From Stichopus chloronotus (lineage: Eukaryota > Echinodermata > Holothuroidea > Aspidochirotida > Stichopodidae), in NCBI GenBank assembly GCA_021234535.1, contig CM037845.1, positions 7,804,143 through 7,868,142 of the forward strand: DNA of 64,000 nucleotides. The letters run 5' to 3'. Every line of letters starts with the position of its first letter. Position 1 is the stretch's first letter. The notes beneath the pieces were generated by a model, which made no database searches, was not told the origin of the DNA, and saw nothing but the letters and a program-made list of their open reading frames with translations. Below, piece by piece: positions 60,961-64,000 of this stretch. The translations under genes were made by a program, and so were the position numbers.

Positions 60961-62049
60961 ATATCTCATCCCGGTGCTATGTAGTATAATGTGACAACTC
61001 ATGACAGGTTGTTAATTTTGCAACAAAAGTTACCGGTCATCTTTTAAATTATGAATAGCCTAAATTAACTTTTTTTTCCTGTGCCCTACGCTGCAAATCA
61101 AGATGCAGACATTTTCTAACAAATTTTTGAAGATGTAACACTGATCACGCCATAAAATACAGACACACGTAAAATAACGCTAAAATGATGAGGTTTTGAC
61201 TCCTCATTGAGCATGTGCTAGTTAAGCGTTCGTCAACGAAGGTGTTATGGCCGTTTGAACTTTACATGTACAATTTTGAACACTTACATGTTATTATAAC
61301 AAGCTACAATTGTTCAAAATTAGGCAAACGATGTTCAAACCTGTAAAAGTTTAATTAACAAAACACACAAACACATATAACCACACAAAAAGAATTTATT
61401 TCTGAAAATTAACGGCTTTTTTACTCTCCGTAGACCACGCCTAATGAATATACAACATTAAATGTGTTACTGATGTATCAATAAATTGTAACTTACTCAT
61501 GACCGGTAATGCGAATAGAAGTAGTTAGTTTGTGAAGTAAAGCACTGTTTACGAATAAACTGTAGTCTGATCATCTCATTCATCATGGATAGGCTGTGCC
61601 GACCAACTGAATATTCAGCACTAGAATGCATACCTAGCTCAAAGAAGCGGGCACGGTTTAAGTGAATGAAAATTGTCAGCCACTACATCATAGTGTTTTG
61701 ACACTTTTGGTCGTCATGCTATGAGAATTCGAAATTATAAGGCAGAATGTATGCCCTGAAATCTATTTATATCCCGAATTGTCTGACTGTTCTTATTTAA
61801 ATACATACTAAACTTTTGGATATTATATTTGATACTTTTAGCTTTTGTGTATGTGCGCAGTCACTTTACGTTTGGTGGACGCGCAAAAACGATGGCGCTC
61901 TTTCATTTTGTAAGTTTTAAAATATTCAACCTAGCCTCTAGGCAACCGTCCTTCCATCTTTCCTTTATAACATTTCAAACAAAAAGAAGGCTCAGTCACA
62001 TATTAAACATGAGATTTTTAAACACTTCGCTGCTTAATATGTCGTGTTT
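60961..62049. other. Anonymous intergenic sequence
   Basis: AT-rich, no gene recognised. Confidence 0.4.
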
Positions 62050-62745
62050 ACAAGGTTCCACTATGTGACCCCTTGACCCATAAATAAATCTGGCCTCCAC
62101 CAAAAAACAGGCTTCTTGTACTTAATATGGTACACACATATACCAAATATGAGTTCTGTACAAGTTTCCCTTCTTGAGATATCGTGTTTATAAGGTTTTC
62201 AGTTGTGAACCCTGTTGACCCCAAATGACCTTTGACCCCAAAACATGTCTTGTAATCAATATGGTACAATCACATACTTAATATGAGATTTGTGCACGCT
62301 TCCCTTCAAGAGATGTCATGTTAACATGGTTCCACTATGTGACCCTGTTGACCAATAAATAACCTTTCACCTCCACCAAAAACAATAGGGTCCTTGACCT
62401 TAATACGGTACAAGGTGTATGTGCAAATTTCAAATCTTGAAATATCGTGCGTACAAGGTTTCCACTATTTGATCTCTATTAACCCAAATTGTCCTCGGAC
62501 CTCCTCAAAAACAATAGGATTCTTGTACTCAACAACACTCAACCACATATGAAATATGAAATCTGTACAATTTTCACATCTTGAAATATCGTGTTCACAA
62601 GGTTCTCACTATTTGACCCCTGCCGACCCCAAATGAACTTTCACCTCCACCAAAAACATGTCTTGTACTCTTGTACACCCACATACCAAATGTAAGATCT
62701 GTACAAGTTTCCCTTCTAGAGATATCGTGTTTACAAGGTAGGCGA
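62050..62745 (+). repeat. ~140-bp repeat array (five units), same family as 10107-10890
   Basis: Units with CCTCCACCAAAAAACA at about 62094, 62240 (variant), 62372, 62505 and 62648, each followed by TTGAGATATCGTGTTTA-like and CACTATGTGACCCCTTGACC-like phrases. The element ends seen in copies 1 and 2 are absent. Confidence 0.75.
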
Positions 62746-63310
62746 CCGTCTCAACTAAATTTGCTCCCCTCCCACCATGGGTAGTATCTTGCCTCTTATA
62801 GTCCGAGATTCCGTTCAGTGTCTCATTAGTGGTGGCACATCTTACCAGTAGTGATTAGCAGAGGGTCCGTCGGTCTGGTTGACCAGATGTGACATGAGGT
62901 GAAATATAGATTACGTCATTCGAAATATATATGACGTCATTCATTTCTTGGTAACTCTCTGTAAACGTCATTACTTTAGGTTTACTCTTTGCATGCTTAG
63001 CAATGAAACATTGATGTCACGTGTGGGTATGTATCGCTTTGCTATTAAAGACGTATAGTTGACTGTCCAAGATTACCGTGCAAATGATAACCGGTAAACT
63101 TATTAACTCTGGCAGACGGTTACCAAGAAGAGATTGACGTCACTTGATTTTTGATTAATCACCTTTAAGTTTTTCTTCCAAATGAACCATTAATACACCA
63201 AATTTGCTAAATAGTGAATATCAAAACTGTCTCAGTGTCAGGAGCCTTGGCCAAAACAGTTCCAGTAATTTCAACGCTTAAACTGTTAATTTTGTTTTCC
63301 AAAATGTGGG
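62746..63310. other. Anonymous intergenic sequence
   Basis: Nothing recognised. Confidence 0.4.
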
Positions 63311-63399
63311 ACATTGATACTTGAGGAAGCAGAAAGTTTTAAACATTTACTGCCGCCACAAGTGTCACAACTAATATTGCAAATATTGAATGAATCATT

Positions 63400-63722
63400 T
63401 TTGGTACTTGTTGCTGCTGCCTCTACTGCCATAACTAATGCTACGTCTTTGATGACATTTCTACCTTTATTTGTACTGCTAGGCTGCTACGATGACACTA
63501 CTTCTAATACCGATACTACTACCCTTGCCTACACTGTACCACCACTATTATTACTTCTACTATAACTTTGCTAGCACTCTTAAAACTATTGTTATAATGA
63601 TTACTATTACTGCTACTAATACTGGTAGCAACACTGTTATCATTACTGTCCATTTCATAAAATTATACCACTATTTCTACCTTTTAATAATTCCATTACT
63701 ACTACCTCTAGTACTGAAAAAG
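63400..63722 (+). repeat. Degenerate trinucleotide (ACT/ATT)n microsatellite
   Basis: A long run of ACTACT, CTACTA, TTATTACTT and similar triplets. Apparent ORFs rich in Thr, Leu and Tyr across it are by-products of the triplet repeat. A poly(T) run follows at 63739. Confidence 0.75.
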
Positions 63723-64000
63723 TAATGCAAATACAACTTTTTTTTTTTTTTTTTTAATACTGCTACATTAAAGTGCAGCAATGTTTCAACCGCCATGTTC
63801 TCGGAGTTAAAAAAAGACGTGGTGAAGAAATTATTTTACATACGAAACATTTCAATAAAATGTTACCTGAGTAATTATATTTCTATATGTATTCATGCAT
63901 ACATTCATTGACCTATCGTTTTCAATAACTTATTTAATAAGGAGACTGGCAAAGATGACGTTTTGTTGCACCTCTGTGTACAAAGTTTATTTCTATATTC

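Noticed and set aside
63314..63725. Thr/Leu/Tyr-rich ORFs
   Set aside because: By-products of a degenerate trinucleotide repeat.

Overview
The window is AT-rich animal nuclear DNA: genes are split by GT-AG introns, it is gene-poor, and it is full of satellites, microsatellites and small transposons. The three recognisable genes (an LGR-type leucine-rich-repeat GPCR, the meiotic factor MEI4, and an adenosine-receptor-like GPCR) point to a bilaterian animal. A marine invertebrate deuterostome such as an echinoderm (perhaps a sea cucumber) fits best. That assignment is inference from gene character and repeat style; no diagnostic marker is present.

Layout. Positions 260-3385 (+) hold the 3' half of a relaxin-receptor-like LGR gene. 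Two 72-nt LRR exons, too short to stand out as ORFs, were found by matching splice sites and phases to the large 7TM exon. The 5' exons lie outside the window. Positions 8510-12892 (-) hold MEI4, rebuilt from three phase-compatible exons, with about 2.9 kb of repeats in its first intron. From 12.9 to 47.7 kb no convincing gene was found; the stretch is dominated by repeats. Positions 47723-49377 (+) hold a two-exon class A GPCR, adenosine-receptor-like, whose first exon carries an apparent one-base frameshift at about 48020. From 49.6 kb to the end there are only repeats, a non-LTR retrotransposon tail and anonymous sequence.

The most unusual structure is at about 20.65-34.0 kb. A unique 250-300 bp end followed by a tandem array of ~210-bp units (about 11 copies) is matched 10 kb further on by the same end and array (about 4 copies) in inverted orientation. 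This is the architecture of foldback/Galileo-like DNA transposons, whose long terminal inverted repeats are built of tandem repeats. A second, ~255-bp satellite lies between the arms, and both satellites carry many copies of the 8-bp palindrome TTACGTAA. Other mobile sequences are a 315-bp MITE with ~45-bp TIRs and a perfect 9-bp target duplication (Mutator-like), a ~600-bp MITE family with two copies, a hairpin-ended element family with internal ~140-bp tandem repeats, and a possible tRNA-derived SINE.

The three genes are not functionally linked in any obvious way; their adjacency looks incidental. No rRNA, confident tRNA, CRISPR or prokaryote-type feature was seen. All similarity statements are by eye, without database searches.
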